Source: Scylla paramamosain (lineage: Eukaryota; Arthropoda; Malacostraca; Decapoda; Portunidae). From it: a stretch of DNA of 64,000 bases. Below the pieces are notes generated by a model, which did no database searches, was not told where the DNA came from, and worked only from the letters and a program-made list of their open reading frames with translations. The stretch is from positions 322,501 through 386,500 of the forward strand of contig NW_026973753.1 in NCBI RefSeq assembly GCF_035594125.1, given 5' to 3'. This document shows positions 50,533 through 62,381 of this stretch, piece by piece. Each line of letters starts with the position of its first letter. The stretch's first letter is position 1. The position numbers were made by a program, and so were the translations under genes.

Positions 50533-51753
50533 CTGGTGGGCAGGGTGGTGGTTAGTCAGCTTGGGGTGCAAACATATGGGTAAATAAGGGAACATATGTA
50601 TGGATGGATGGATTTCTTTTAACCCTTTCACTGTGATAACCTTACCTAACCTAACCTATAATTGAATAATGCTAATTCATATGGTTTATCTTTGTTTATT
50701 AACCCCAACCTTAAATGTAAAAGCTGAAACAACAAAAATGCAGAAAAAAAAGAGGAAACAAATTTCCTTAATATTTATGTAAGCACAGCAACGGGTCGTG
50801 CCGAGGTGAAAAGATCACGTAAATTCAATGAACCCTTTCCCTGCTGTCTGTCAAATCTTTCCTCAGTCACTCAGCACTCTGGCATGTCTGTTGCTGATCT
50901 ACCCCAAACACTACACTACACGACACCAAAAATTGCAAAATCTATTCTTTTTCATGCTCTTCTTTTTTGCACATGATTATAAAGATTTCATACATACTTC
51001 TTAGTGCTGCAAATTGTTGCTTAATGCAGTGAAAGGGCTTAATTTATTATATTTTAAGTCACATTAAACTAATTAATGTAAAACAACTTATGCAAACCAA
51101 AAGCCACCAGTGCCAATGCCAGTTTATTGGTCCTGATGACTAACCTTGTCTTTTTCTTCCATCATTACTCATTAAGACTTTATTCCCTTATAAGAACATA
51201 AGAGCACAAAAACAACAAAAGCTGCAAGAAGCCATCAGCCCTACATAGGGCAGTCAGTCCCTGAACATGCCTACCTATTTTGATCAATCACCCTGGTTCA
51301 TAAATTTGTGTAATCTTTTGAAACTCACTATTTACTTGGCATTAACAACCTCATTATCATTCAATTACCACTCAATTTGAAAACAATCTTAATCCTCATG
51401 GTTTTTAAATCTAGCCATATTCCTGCTGCTTTGTCTCTCCTGTCCATCCCATATACATGCCAGCCTAACACCTGCCTCAAACAATGGTACACTCAGACCA
51501 GGCTAAGAAGTGAACTGTCTCTTCCCCTTGTACTTTTCTCAATCTCCAAGTGTTAACTCCACACTAACTGGCACAAAACAGTAAGTGCTTTAGTCTATCT
51601 ACTTTTCAATCTTAGGCACCTAATATAACAGTGTTTTATCTCCTTAGTTTAGGAGGAGTTCACAAGTGCACTATTGGTTTTGTAAGCTTGTCAGGAGCAA
51701 GTATTTTCACTTTATTTTCCAAGTATATGACCTGATGTGCTATGCCTAAGTTC
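50533..51753 (-). other. Intron between candidate exons B and C
   Basis: Contains a short AACCTAACCTAACCTA run at 50,641-50,662 and a family C LINE tail at 51,188-51,425. No exon recognised. Confidence 0.45.
51188..51425 (-). mobile_element. Family C (CR1-like) LINE 3' end
   Basis: The minus strand reads TGGCTTCTTGCAGCTTTTGT and CTCTTATGTTCTTAT at the tail, preceded by AATAGGTAGGCATGTTCAGG GACTG. This matches 27,633-27,847 with heavy divergence. Confidence 0.6.
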
Positions 51754-51905
51754 CTGGGGTGTAGCAGAGTGGTCTACGAGATGACTGCTAACCACCAGGA
51801 GGTGACAGAACTAAGAGTATGAATGATGCGTGTATGAGAGTGTAGTGCTTTGCCTGGGCCACCCTATGAGGGATTGCCTGTCTGGTATATAGAGGGAGAC
51901 AGGTA
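51754..51905 (+). mobile_element. tRNA-derived SINE, copy 1
   Basis: GGTGTAGCAGAGTGGTCTAC GAG resembles a tRNA 5' half with A box (TAGCAGAGTGG). The following GACTGCTAACC looks like a tRNA-Ser-type anticodon arm. A non-tRNA body follows: AGAGTATGAATGATGCGTGT, GGCCACCCTATGAGGGATTG and CTGGTATATAGA. It matches 56,949-57,095 in order. The B box is degenerate. The Ser assignment is tentative. Confidence 0.65.
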
Positions 51906-51986
51906 CATTTTGCAGGTCTCCATTTGTGTTGGAGATAATCCCTGCACTGTTCTGAAATATTTGAGCTTCCCCTGACCATGACTGAC

Positions 51987-52109
51987 CTGGCTTGAAGAGG
52001 GCAGGGACTCGCAGGGCTCGGTTGTTGCCCAGGGTAGCACAGAAAGACACCAGGTCAGGCTCAGCAGGTGTGTCAGATTCAGTGGTGACCTCACTACTTG
52101 TCACCACAC
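51987..52109 (-). CDS. Host gene candidate exon B
   Basis: A 123-bp minus-strand exon (acceptor CTTTCTCCCTGCAG, donor AAGCCAG|GTCAGT), phase 1 to phase 1. It encodes VVTSSEVTTESDTPAEPDLV followed by SFCATLGNNRALRVPALFKP. A Thr/Ser/Glu-rich first half is followed by a more ordered-looking NRALRVPALFKP. The donor is close to consensus. The frame joins exon C without a stop. I cannot match it to a named family from memory. Confidence 0.66.
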
Positions 52110-52481
52110 CTGCAGGGAGAAAGGAGCAGATGTATGGTGGTGATGGCTGTCTGTCCTCTATATAGTGAAAAGTGGCACAGTATAAAAAGATGGATTACAA
52201 TTTATGAACGAGTGAATTGACTAATTGCTTTCAAGGCACCACAGTAAGGGTCATATGTCATCAAACATTAAAATATTAAGAAAATATTTGAAGATAATTG
52301 TTGAATGTTCAGAAATATTTATACATCAAAACTTCTGCACTGCATTGAACTGTAATCTGTAATTTTTTTCCTTTTCAATGCATTTCTCAAGATTCATGAT
52401 TTTCCTTTTTTATAATTCTTAGGTGTAAATTTTGCAGTCATAAATCACAAGAAATCACATGAAATGACAAATAATTTTACA

Positions 52482-52606
<125 letters not shown>

Positions 52607-52922
52607 TGTTCCCTAAGGGGTCCTCCTCCCACACTCCCAGCATCACCTTTAGTCAATGAATAAACATGAGTGCACTTTTGCTTAACACTCCATCACAGCA
52701 CTCCATTACCATGCCATCACTCCCTGCCACAGCATCACCCCTCCCCCCCCACCCTGGCAACACCACCCAGCCACACCACCTACCACCTCAACACTGTTTT
52801 GCACCAGCCACATCTTAGCTAATCTCTTACATCACCTATAAGCCTTAAGCCTCCACACTCGTCACACCACCACTCTCAGCTGCACCTCCCAGCCACGCCA
52901 CCTACTACATTTGTTCCTGCGG

Positions 52923-53017
52923 CTAGACTTGGGTGTCGTTGGCCCTCCGTTGGTGTGGCTGTGGGTATGGTAGGCGCACACTGACAGATGAGCCGCTTGC
53001 CTCCTTGCTGGCTGCAT
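52923..53017 (-). CDS. Host gene candidate exon A, possible alternative last exon ending in T-Q-V
   Basis: Acceptor CTGTACTATCCTCAG, entering in phase 1 like the other exons. It encodes DAASKEASGSSVSVRLPYPQ PHQRRANDTQV and then TAG. The C-terminal D-T-Q-V fits a class I PDZ-binding motif (x-S/T-x-hydrophobic). Because it lies upstream of exons B to E, it would be an alternative 3' terminal exon. Skipping it keeps the frame into exon B. A weak alternative reading uses another frame with a donor near AAAT|GTAGTA. No polyadenylation signal is obvious within 250 bp. Confidence 0.45.
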
Positions 53018-53052
53018 CTGAGGATAGTACAGGTGTGGTAAGGCTTTGACTT

Positions 53053-53085
53053 AGACCAGGTGTGTTAATTAGGTACCCTCTATTG
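53053..53085. repeat. Single left-hand unit of the 32-bp minisatellite
   Basis: AGACCAGGTGTGTTAATTAG GTACCCTCTATTG, identical in layout to the array at 55,587. It has been separated from the array by the hAT insertion. Confidence 0.9.
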
Positions 53086-55579
53086 CAGTGGTTTCCAACC
53101 TTTTCGAATTCTCGTCCCCCTTCGTTAAATGACAAGTTCCCTGCGCACCCTCCACTCTGGTTTAAATACTGCTATTTACTGTCATAGTCGGCACAAATCA
53201 GTGATAAAAAAAAATTATACAATACATAATTATGTATGACTGAATGTATAGGCTTACCTTTACTAGTGTGATGGTTGCGCTTGCTTCTCTGAGCAGAGTT
53301 TCTCAAATCTCGGAGAATGTGATGAAATTGAGACCCGTAATTCCTTTTCTATTACTAAGCAAGAACGGTATTTTGTTTTGAGGACAGCAACTGAACTAAA
53401 TCCTGATTCACACAAGTATGATGTCACAAAACGTAATAAAATGCCAATGGCCTTAGTTGACAAGGAAGGGTACTCATCTTTAACTTGCAACCAAAATTTT
53501 TCCAAAGGTCCTGCATCAAACACAAGTTTCAGCGAACCGTCACATGACAAATCAATAAGTTGCTCCTGGTCAGCTGTAGACAGTGTGCTTGTAGAGTTAT
53601 CACCAAATGGGTTTCTTATCCATTCGTAATCACTTGTGTCTACATCTTTAAAGTAAAATGAGCACTTCCCCAGGAGAGTGCTCAGCAAACAATTCATTTC
53701 CACCTAGTACGCTAGTATGTTTGAGAAACTCTTGCAAATTTGGTAACATGTCAAAACTGTTATTTTCTACATTCCTTTTCCATAACTCAATTTTCTTCAT
53801 AAATGCACGTATTTTGTCACTCTGTGCGAAAATATTCATGTGGAGCCCCTGCATAGACTGATTCAGTTGGTTAAGTTTCTCAAAGATATCAACCATGTAA
53901 GCAAGTTTTTTAATGAAATAATAATCTGTGAAAGTCTCCATCTTTGGTTTTATTTTCACAAATGAATGTAGCAATTTCATTTCTAAGTTCATACACTCTA
54001 TGGAGTACTTTCCACGGGATAGCCAGCGTGATTCACAGTAATACAGTACAGCAGTGTGTTCAGCACCAAAATCTTTACATAACTGTGCAGTCTTCCTTTC
54101 AATGGACTGTTCTTTATGTAATTTACAACCCTGACAACATCTTTGAGCAAATTACCTAACTCTTCATTCATACTGCCTGATGCAAGTGCCTGTCTATGAA
54201 GCATGCAGTGCGTCCATGAAGTGTGTGGAGCCTTTTCCCTCACCAAAGCTTTCAGTCCAGCATGTCGTCCTGCCATTGACTGGGCTCCATCAGTGCACAG
54301 TCCAACACAATTTTCCCAGCTTATTCCATGTTCATTGAAAAAATTGTCAATCATGTTGAACACTTTTACAGCTGTGGCTCTACCAACAATAGGTTTACAA
54401 AACAAAAGATCTTCCTTAATTTCATTGGCAGATATATAGCACACATAAGTTATTAAATGAGCATCTTTCACTACATCAGTAGCCTCATCTATTTGCAACC
54501 CAAAATGCAAATATTTAAGTACATCTGCAAGAGGAATGCTGCGTAACTTGTTGGCACTTTGTTCATCGAGCATTATTTCCACCATGTCAATAGCAGCAGG
54601 TAATACCCAGGTTTCTGCTATGTTGTGAGCTTTTTTGCATCTTGCACTTATGTAGGAAACTTTATAAGAAGCAAGCAAAGCACTTGCAGCTGTGGTAGAT
54701 GTCTTCGTGAAAGCCCGCCTCTGTTTATTAAATTCATCAAGTCTCCTTTTAAAAAATTCCAGAGATTTGCCAACATGTTCAGGATGCTGTGTTTCAAGGT
54801 GGTGCTTCAATTTGCTTGGTTTCATGCTGTCCATGGCCAAAATATTTAAACACAACACACATTGAAGTCTCCCCGTTCCACTAACAACCGTAGATGTAAA
54901 TCCAAGCGAGAGATAGCTGTCGTCATACTTTCTGGTTTTCGTATGCCTGCTACTTTCATCACATTTACTGGAGTGAGGTTCACTTTCAGTTTCTTTCCTT
55001 TTGCCTTTAATCAAATACTTTTCCATATTTCAAAATTTTAGTGAAATAAACAAACGCACACGCTCAAAACTATTCCTTAGCTTTGTAATTTTGCAATTAA
55101 CAGTTATATTTACGAGGCACTTGTTACGTCCAGAACGGTCACAGAGCTACCGTCTTACCACCGCACCCTCATACTACTGTGGCGGTGTGGCCACACAGCC
55201 AACTCCCAAAGCTGGAGTACTGACATGTCCGAGACGTGAACCGAATGGGAACCATACAAACGATGCGTTGTTTCTGGTAATCATTACAATATTTATATTT
55301 ACAGCACGTTTCTCTCTCTATCTTTTATAGTTGTTTAATTCCTTAGTTACTTAGTAGCATTTGAAATAATTTATAATTGTATTTAGACAATAACATTTCA
55401 TAATTCATATCTGAAATGTTTTCTCAATACTTAACCAATTATGTATTCCATCAAAATCAATAATGTTGATATATAATCATCTACTAAGTAATTTTTCCAC
55501 TTTATGAAGTGCTTACGCCCCCCCTGGCAGCCCTTCGTGCCCCCTTAGGGGGGTGCGCCCCACAGGTTGGAAACCACTA
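53086..55579 (-). mobile_element. hAT transposon (ZBED5/Buster-like), nearly full length, 2,494 bp
   Basis: Left terminus CAGTGGTTTCCAACCT (53,086) and right terminus AGGTTGGAAACCACTA (ending 55,579) form inverted repeats of 15 of 16 bases. The 8-bp sequence CTCTATTG is directly duplicated at 53,078-53,085 and 55,580-55,587, the target-site length of hAT elements. The transposase gene is on the minus strand and broken by frameshifts. Confidence 0.93.
53263..55026 (-). pseudogene. hAT transposase (BED finger, catalytic core, dimerisation domain), frameshifted
   Basis: The first ORF (55,026-53,998, 342 codons) has a basic N-terminus and a BED-type zinc finger: QCVLC (Cys56, Cys59) with KLKHHLETQH (His76, His81). 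A core follows with LQIDEATDV (first catalytic Asp region), CVGLCTDGAQSMAGRHAG (second Asp region) and WTHCMLHRQALAS. Compared with relatives, roughly 25-30 residues seem missing between RSIPLAD and the LQIDEATD motif. A frameshift near 54,070 leads to a second piece (53,992-53,648), and another shift leads to the last piece (to 53,263). The last piece carries FWLQVKDEYPSLSTKAIGIL and LCESGFSSVAVLKTKYRSCL, the hAT dimerisation region. Two frameshifts and the deletion make it inactive. Confidence 0.88.
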
Positions 55580-55586
55580 CTCTATT

Positions 55587-55850
55587 GGATCAGGTGTGTT
55601 AATTAGGTACCCTCTATTGGACCTGGTGTGTCAATTAGGTACCCTCTATTGGACCCAGTGTGTTAATTAGGTACCCTCTATTGGACCCAGTGTGTTAATT
55701 AGGTACCCTCTATTGGACCTGGTGTGTCAATTAGGTACCCTCTATTGGACCCAGTGTGTTAATTAGGTACCCTCTATTGGACCCAGTGTGTTAATTAGGT
55801 ACCCTCTATTGGACCCGGTGTGTTAATTAGGTATCCTTTATTTAATTAGG
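55587..55850. repeat. 32-bp minisatellite, eight units, with trimer order
   Basis: Unit GGACCCAGTGTGTTAATTAG GTACCCTCTATT. Eight consecutive units plus a partial one. Units 2-7 follow an A-B-B-A-B-B order, where A has CCTGGTGTGTCAATT and B has CCCAGTGTGTTAATT, so there is a 96-bp higher-order period. Confidence 0.93.
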
Positions 55851-56470
55851 TATCTTGTACTGATAGTGTTGTTGTTTAGTTTGGGCTGAAGGTAGATATG
55901 CACTACAGTGTCACTTATATTTATTATGTATTATGTATTGTTTATGTATTGTCTTTTGTATTATGTATTTTTATATGTATTTAGTGTTATGTATCATTTC
56001 ATTATGTAGCATGTATTATCTATTGTGCACTGTGTATTATTGTACATGACTTATTTTGCTGATATTTCACTTTGGTACTCCTGCATCAAACACTGACTGA
56101 CTGACTCACTCACTGTAAGCATTTGTGTGTATCCTGGTGTACATTCTGTGTGTCCTAGTTTCAATGCAATTATGAATAACAAACAAAAAATAATGCACAC
56201 TTTTTTTTTTTTATTAATGGCAAGAAATATTTATAACAGAGAGCTTGTTATGGTCATTAATTGGGACTCTCTATCATAACTATTTTCATTATCACCATTA
56301 TTGTTACAAATAATACTCCTATAACTGCAAATCTAAATGGAACCATGAAATAATAAGGAAAAGCAGAGGTCAGGAGAAGAAAATCAATCAAATAACCATA
56401 AAAGGAACTACTAGCACTGCTAGCAACAGACACACTAACAAACCCAGTAAATGAAATAAATAAAATAAAA
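55851..56470. other. Unassigned AT-rich sequence
   Basis: TATGTATT words recur at 55,920-56,040. No gene. Confidence 0.4.
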
Positions 56471-56471
56471 T

Positions 56472-56527
<56 letters not shown>

Positions 56528-56533
56528 TAATAA
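56471..56533. repeat. (CAA)n microsatellite with (AAT)n extension
   Basis: About 20 ACA units, then AATAATAAT to about 56,560. Confidence 0.95.
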
Positions 56534-56948
56534 TAATGATAATAACAATAATAATAAAGATAAATAAATGCATTAAAATCCAAACAAATAAATAAATAAA
56601 ACAAGAGGTCAAAAATCAAATATAGTGGGTGTTTGTAAATGAGGCAGCAGTCCCACAGGCAGCCAGTGTGAGCAGAGGCTGTGTGATGACAAGAGAGTCC
56701 TGCACACTGGTCATCTTTGTACAGCTGAGGTCATTAGCTGAGTGTCCTCTTGCACTCACTTTCCTGATTGTGTGTTTTCCTCTAGTCTCAAGTCTAAGGA
56801 CCCATCTATTCCCAGGCTTTGTGAGGAGACTGTCAGTAGAGAACTCCAGACTGAAGGAAATGTCAAGGCACAGGAAGCTTGACTTCTGACCATCACCGCA
56901 CTAACAACTATCGCTTTTCATTCATTTATCTTTTTTACTCTGGTCTTA

Positions 56949-57095
56949 GGGTGTAGCACGGTGGCCCACAAGAATAACCCTTTCTTCCAGGGACCAACAG
57001 GGTTAAGAGTGTGAATGATGTGTGCATGTGTGTGTGGGGCTTTGTTTAGACCATCCTGTGTCAGATTTTTGGCCTGGTATACAGATGGACAAATC
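56949..57095 (+). mobile_element. tRNA-derived SINE, copy 2
   Basis: GGTGTAGCACGGTGGCCCAC, AGGGTTAAGAGTGTGAATGA TG, TGGGGCTTTGTTTAGACCAT CC and GGCCTGGTATACAGATGG pair with copy 1 at 51,754-51,905, same strand. Confidence 0.65.
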
Positions 57096-57269
57096 TTTTT
57101 ATCTTCACTCTATCCCTTCACACCACAAAGCTGTTCCAAAAAGGAAAGACAAAAGAGATGGAACAGCCAGCTGTGACCTCACTGTACATTTCACAACCTG
57201 CCTTTTAAAAATTCTGTTCTTTCACACAACTCTACATGCACCTAATACATGCACACCCTTCACTCAAAA

Positions 57270-59110
57270 TTCAAAATTATCATGGCGACTCCTACACCAG
57301 CCTCGGAGTCCCCAGGACAAATGTCCCCAGATCAGACTGCTCTTCTGGTGAGTGTCTTGACACCACCCTCAACTTTTTCTTCAATAACTTCTGCAACATT
57401 TGTGGCCTTACATCTTCTTTTCAATCTGTAGAACACAACCTCTCTACTAAACTTCATCTTTTCCTCCCCAAAACACAGGTGTCTGAGGCAACTGACAGTA
57501 CCCCCTTCTTTGTTCCCCCCTACTTTCTCTATCCTCATTTTCTGCCCAAAGCTGGATGTTGCAACTATGCATACAACAACTTAAATTGCTCTTGTGCCCA
57601 CACTCTTGAATCTTCTGGATTTTTCACTGTCTGGCTATGACTACAGTCACTCTCAAACAAAATTTATCTGTGCTGTATACCTCTCACCTACAAGAAGCTC
57701 CTCTTGCTAGAAAAATTCTTTGACTACTTAACTTCTAAAGTGAGCACATTCTGACTCTCTTCCCTTTTGCAGAGATCTCCATTCTTGGAGACTTCAATGG
57801 TCATTACTAATTTTGCCTTTCCTCTCCCTTCACTGACCATCTTGGTGAACTAGCCTTTAACTCTGCTATCCTCCATGACCTAGAGCAACTGGTACAACAC
57901 TCTACTTGTATTCCTGATTGTCTTGGAGATATGCCCAATATTCTTGACCTTTTCCTCACCTCTAACCCTTCTGCTTATGCTATCATCCTATCATCTCCAT
58001 TGGGCTCCTCCAATCACAATCTGCATCTTGTCCTATCCTTCCAATCTGTCCCCAAGATTCCCCAAAGTGGAGGTGCCTTTGTCATTTTGCCCCTACTGGA
58101 GCTGAGTAGGTATTATGCTGATTTGCCTTGGAATGACTACTGTTTCTGTGTCATAGGGTACCCATCTCTGTGTGCTGAGTGCATAACAAAGGTGATAGTA
58201 TGTGCTATGGAGACATACAATCCTCACTCTTTCTCTTGTCCTAAACCATTGGTTCCCAACCTTCATTACATTACTTGTTTACTGACTTTTCAAGTTTGCA
58301 TTACCTGCATCATCAAGTGAAGGCACAGTACTATATATCTGCTATAAAGAAACAGTGGTAAACCTTATAAAGCAATCACTCAATTGCATAGCTGGCGATG
58401 ATAATGAAAAACTTATCACAATAAATGATAAATCAATGATGATAATGTTATCAGTGATAACTGATAATTCAGTAACTGGTGATAGATTTAGTGCCGATAA
58501 CTGATAACCAATAAATCTATAAATCCAAGATTCTGATACTAGTGATAACAATATTGATATTTTAAGTAAAAAAAAATGAAAAATCCAAATCTTTATTTTT
58601 AATCTTGATCTTAGAAAACTTAGAAACATCTTCAAAAACTTCTAATTCAATGTTTATCCTGTCTCTTCACTAATGAAAAGTACTGTTTTAATTAAAATAA
58701 CTACATTTGATTTTGAAAGTTAACAACTTCAACGTGCTCATGTTCCTAAAACTACGTTACAAAGGGGGGATGACGTTAGTAGCACTGTGCCGTGGGTAGT
58801 GAAGATGGGCATTGGCAGCACTGAAATCAGGAAGGAGTGAACTGGTACTCAAGATGAGACCAGAGGCAGGAAACACTGTGATTGGCCCAAAGAGCAACAG
58901 CAGCAATTACTTCATGCTACCCATTAAGATCCAGGGCTTGTTCCTCCCTCTCCTCTACCCTCCAACTACTTCATGCTACCCATTAAGATCCTTCCCAGTG
59001 ATGTTTTCCATGCCCTTGCTGCCCTCAGAAGGCTTATGGACCTGATGGGTCCCTCGTATTGTTCTCTGAAACTGTGCCTCCATGCTTGCATCTTGCCTAT
59101 TCATCTCCAC
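57270..59110 (+). mobile_element. Jockey-like LINE, copy 5 (5' part), interrupted
   Basis: This copy has the most 5' sequence of the family. ATGGCGACTCCTACACCAGC at 57,282 opens MATPTPASESPGQMSPDQTA, and the endonuclease begins with FFFNNFCNICGLTSSFQSVE. ILGDFNG and GSSNHNL-type codons follow at 57,785 and 58,005. At about 58,244 it is interrupted after SCPKP. LINE sequence resumes at about 58,906 with SNYFMLPIKI, so about 170 residues are lost and foreign sequence sits between. It stops near 59,110 without a poly(A). Confidence 0.85.
58245..58905. mobile_element. Sequence inserted in Jockey copy 5, starting with a hAT-like terminus
   Basis: CATTGGTTCCCAACCTT at 58,245 matches the hAT terminus CAGTGGTTTCCAACCTT at 53,086 in 15 of 17 bases. 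No matching right end is found before LINE sequence resumes. The body has a run of TGATAACTGATAA-type words (58,395-58,520). Likely a truncated non-autonomous hAT. Confidence 0.5.
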
Positions 59111-59834
59111 TTGTTCTGTTGTTGTAAAATAGTGTGGTGAGAGCCTTCCCTGTCATCTCTCCCCCAGTACTCACCCACTGAGAGCAAGTATCCACCTCAC
59201 TGGCTGGCTCCCTCTAGCATTCCTTCATTTCATTCATACAAACTTGCCCAGAGTAGTAAAAAAGATCAGACAACTTCCTCCAAAGATCACATTCCCAGAT
59301 CTTGGTCTTTGTGGAACTCCTCATAAAAAGCAGTTTATTAGTCCACATACCAATAATTTATTTCACATGAAATTCACTGGAATTTGTGGCACCAACATTT
59401 GGAGAAACCATAAACATTTACAAACTCATTCACTTTCATTGTTACCATTTGTCCACACCACCTTACTGTATTTCAGATTATTACAGCAGAACAGATGATG
59501 ATGTCATTAACTATTCTCTCAAAACCCCCATCCTACTCCACACATCACTACTCTGTGCAGGAAAAGAGATGAGTGTGGAGGAACATGTACAATGTATGGC
59601 ACTGCAATACTAACTGATAGATTTAGAATACAAGACGACTGATATCAAAATGTTACAAGACTTATCCATGTATTAAGTTTGGGCATCACTCCTTCAAAAC
59701 AGTCACCTTCACCACCAATAAAGTGGTCCCAGTCCTGCTGTCACTGCTCACACGTGTTCAGTAAGTCTTGTTCTCAAAGCATGTTAAGCACCTTCTGTGA
59801 CTCGGGCTCAACCTCTTCCATGGAACACAGCATA
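59111..59834. other. Unassigned sequence
   Basis: No gene recognised. ORFs up to 84 aa without a domain. Confidence 0.4.
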
Positions 59835-60062
59835 ACAACATACGGAAATCAGAAAGGCTGCCAGAAGTCATCAGGCTTACCCGTGGCAGTCCCTGCACAA
59901 AATATACCTACCTATTTCCATCTACCATCCCCATCCATAAATCTTCTTTTAAAAATCCTAAAGAACCAACACTAACAACCTGATTACTGAGTCTATTCCA
60001 TTCATCCACCACTCCATCTGAAAACCAATTCCTTCCTATCTCCCTTTTAAGTCTGACTTTTC
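59835..60062 (-). mobile_element. Family C (CR1-like) LINE 3' end
   Basis: On the minus strand the frame gives NWFSDGVVDEWNRLSNQVVS, parallel to VFSNRVVDEWNGLSNHVVS at 27.64 kb. AATAGGTAGGTATATTTTGT and GGGACTGCCACGGGTAAGCC follow. Confidence 0.72.
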
Positions 60063-61223
60063 AAACTTAGATCCATCCTTTCTCGTTTCATGGTGTCAAG
60101 ATGGCATCCTTTTCACCCACAACTTCCTTTATCTTTAGGAAGAGGAAGAAGTTACAAATGAAATGTGGATCCAGGTCTTGTCCCCAGTGGAGACCCTCAA
60201 TGTGAAGGTTGGGTCATCTGGGGCACCTTCTGTTTGGAGATCAGAAGCCTGGGCACAAATTTTTCAGCTATGTGGTCATATTCAAATCAAACATGGGGAT
60301 TGCCTCAGCTGTTCTGTATGATGCACCAACCCTGACACCAACTCCCTTCGCTGATCTCCAACAATTCTCTTGCACGTCACTCAACCGTTTCCATGTTTTC
60401 AGTGTCTGAGCTCACGGAATATCATCCTGACCTCTTGTCATCTTCCAGAGATATTCCGCTGCTCTTGAAGAATACATGGTACTTGACGCACCTCACATAA
60501 CTCACTGCTTCCTTGCCACACATGTGCTAAATCATGTCAAAGGTCTTTGCTGAATTTGACACACAATTTGGTGTTAACTCTGCTCTTGTTTGCAGTTCAT
60601 GATGAAATATGAAGTTCAGCATGAGGCCACAAAACTCATGTGACATGGCTCACAAAGTTCACAGAAAGATACCAATTGGCAGACTGCTTGATAACTGTCA
60701 CTGTCCAGTCCCATCAGACATGCATCCTTGTACAGCCACCTGTTGGTGTACTATGGAACTAGTCTTGGGGCTTTGATACCACCTCACACTTCATTTTACC
60801 CTTCAATCCCAACATGTCAGTGGTAGATGAGGTAATCTCATTCTTGTGTATAGATTCCTTTAGTTACAAGGAATATGTATTATGTTGCTGGGACACTCAC
60901 TCTGTGCTTCTCTCAAATGAATGATGTATAATAAAAGCTAAGATAAGCAACAGTTTCAGCTTTTTCTGGCACACACAGTCATCTATCAAGAATCTGGCAA
61001 AGCCTGGGATGAATATAGCAGCGTGTTATGACCACAGGTCTCTGTGCTCTTACACTGTAAATATGCACTGTGATGCCCCATGAGTACCTCTGGGGTGATA
61101 ACACTCATGAGGTCCACAGCTGGCTGCTGCATTACCAGACAACACAGTGCACCACTTGTGGAAGACATGAGGTCATTATGTACACTTCCTTCTCAGTGAC
61201 AAAATGAATCCAAGAAATGTATA
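60063..61223. other. Unassigned sequence
   Basis: No recognised gene, repeat or supported exon in about 1.15 kb. Confidence 0.4.
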
Positions 61224-61985
61224 CAGTGGAACCTCAGTTACTGAATGTCTCCCTCTCCGAACAACTCTGTTTTTGAACAAAAATTTTAACTCCTAATTGC
61301 TTTGATTACTGTACCATAATTTGATTTTCAAACAAAGTTACTCGATTTCAAATATTACAACACGTAACAAAAGCTGCCATTTATTACTAATTTATAGTTT
61401 CTATAAATAGTTCCTTTGGAGGAGAGACACAGAGGGTAAGACAGTAATTCAATCTTTGAAATAAGTTAAATGTGATCCTACTGAAGAACCTCAATGTAAA
61501 CAAACAAGGTTCGGGGCTCAGGAGTAATCCCAAGCCTCCTGTGGCTCTCCCGATGACCCACAATGCCATCACTACTGCACAACTGCATTTTTCCAGTAGC
61601 TTTTCCCAGCAGCAAGATGTCTAAGTGTTATGATCACCTTCATTTTGGCAGCGAGTGGGTTGCTCCTCTCTGTCTCTGTAAGGCTTCCCTCACTTCATGG
61701 GTGACAAAGAGAAAGCCAGCATGGTCTAAACAATATCTTTTGATGAGTTCTGTATCACTAAGTTCATTCAACAAAGCTTTTCTGAATAAAAAAAATTCTA
61801 AGCTGGAGATGCTGTGGAGCAGCCATCTTAGCAGCGGGAGTGTTGGTCATTACCCACTAAGACATGGTGGATGCGAGTCTGAGAATGGATTAATCTATTT
61901 TAGAATGACTCCTGTGGGGAAAATAGTATCGGTTTTCAAACATTTTGGATTTGGAACGACATTTACGAACAAATTAAGTTAAAAA
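61224..61985 (+). mobile_element. pogo/Tigger-like element, copy B
   Basis: It starts TA|CAGTGGAACCTCAGTTACTG AATG at 61,224, the terminal style of pogo/Tigger elements with a TA target. Near its other end GGTTTTCAAACATTTTGGAT TTGGAACGAC is the matching subterminal region, but the terminal bases are lost. The interior pairs with 42,650-43,340. No intact transposase, so non-autonomous or decayed. Confidence 0.75.
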
Positions 61986-62381
61986 ACTGTTGAATGAAAG
62001 ATAAAGCAAAAGAGATAAAGATGAAGTTGAAACTGTCCTCATACTCAAAGTAATGAGGAGTTATGGATACTTCCCTTGCAGAGTCAAAATGAGTTCAAAC
62101 TGGCAGGAACTGTATCAGATGAAGAGGCTTGCTGACAAATAAAAGTAAAACAGTGCAGATGTAACACAATTGCTCACTGTCAACTACAACAATGTAAAAC
62201 TAGAGATATAAGATAGGAACACACTGATAAATAAAGCAAAAACAATTGACATGTAGGATATCTGAACCAACTGTATAAAAAAAAATATATATATCCTAAA
62301 AAAAAAAAATGTTCATAAAGCAACCCAAACAACATGCAAAATGAAGCTGAAACTTTCCTTCTTGGCAGAGAAGTGACATAC

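Noticed and set aside
50641..50662. Telomere-derived array
   Set aside because: Only about three CCTAA units. Too short to call an array.
51754..51830. Functional tRNA-Ser gene
   Set aside because: The acceptor stem and B box are not intact, and a second copy shares the non-tRNA body, so a SINE is more likely.
59165..59240. Possible minus-strand exon with donor GTGAGTACT
   Set aside because: The donor is good but no acceptor with a pyrimidine tract lies upstream, and the phase could not be matched to the phase-1 chain.
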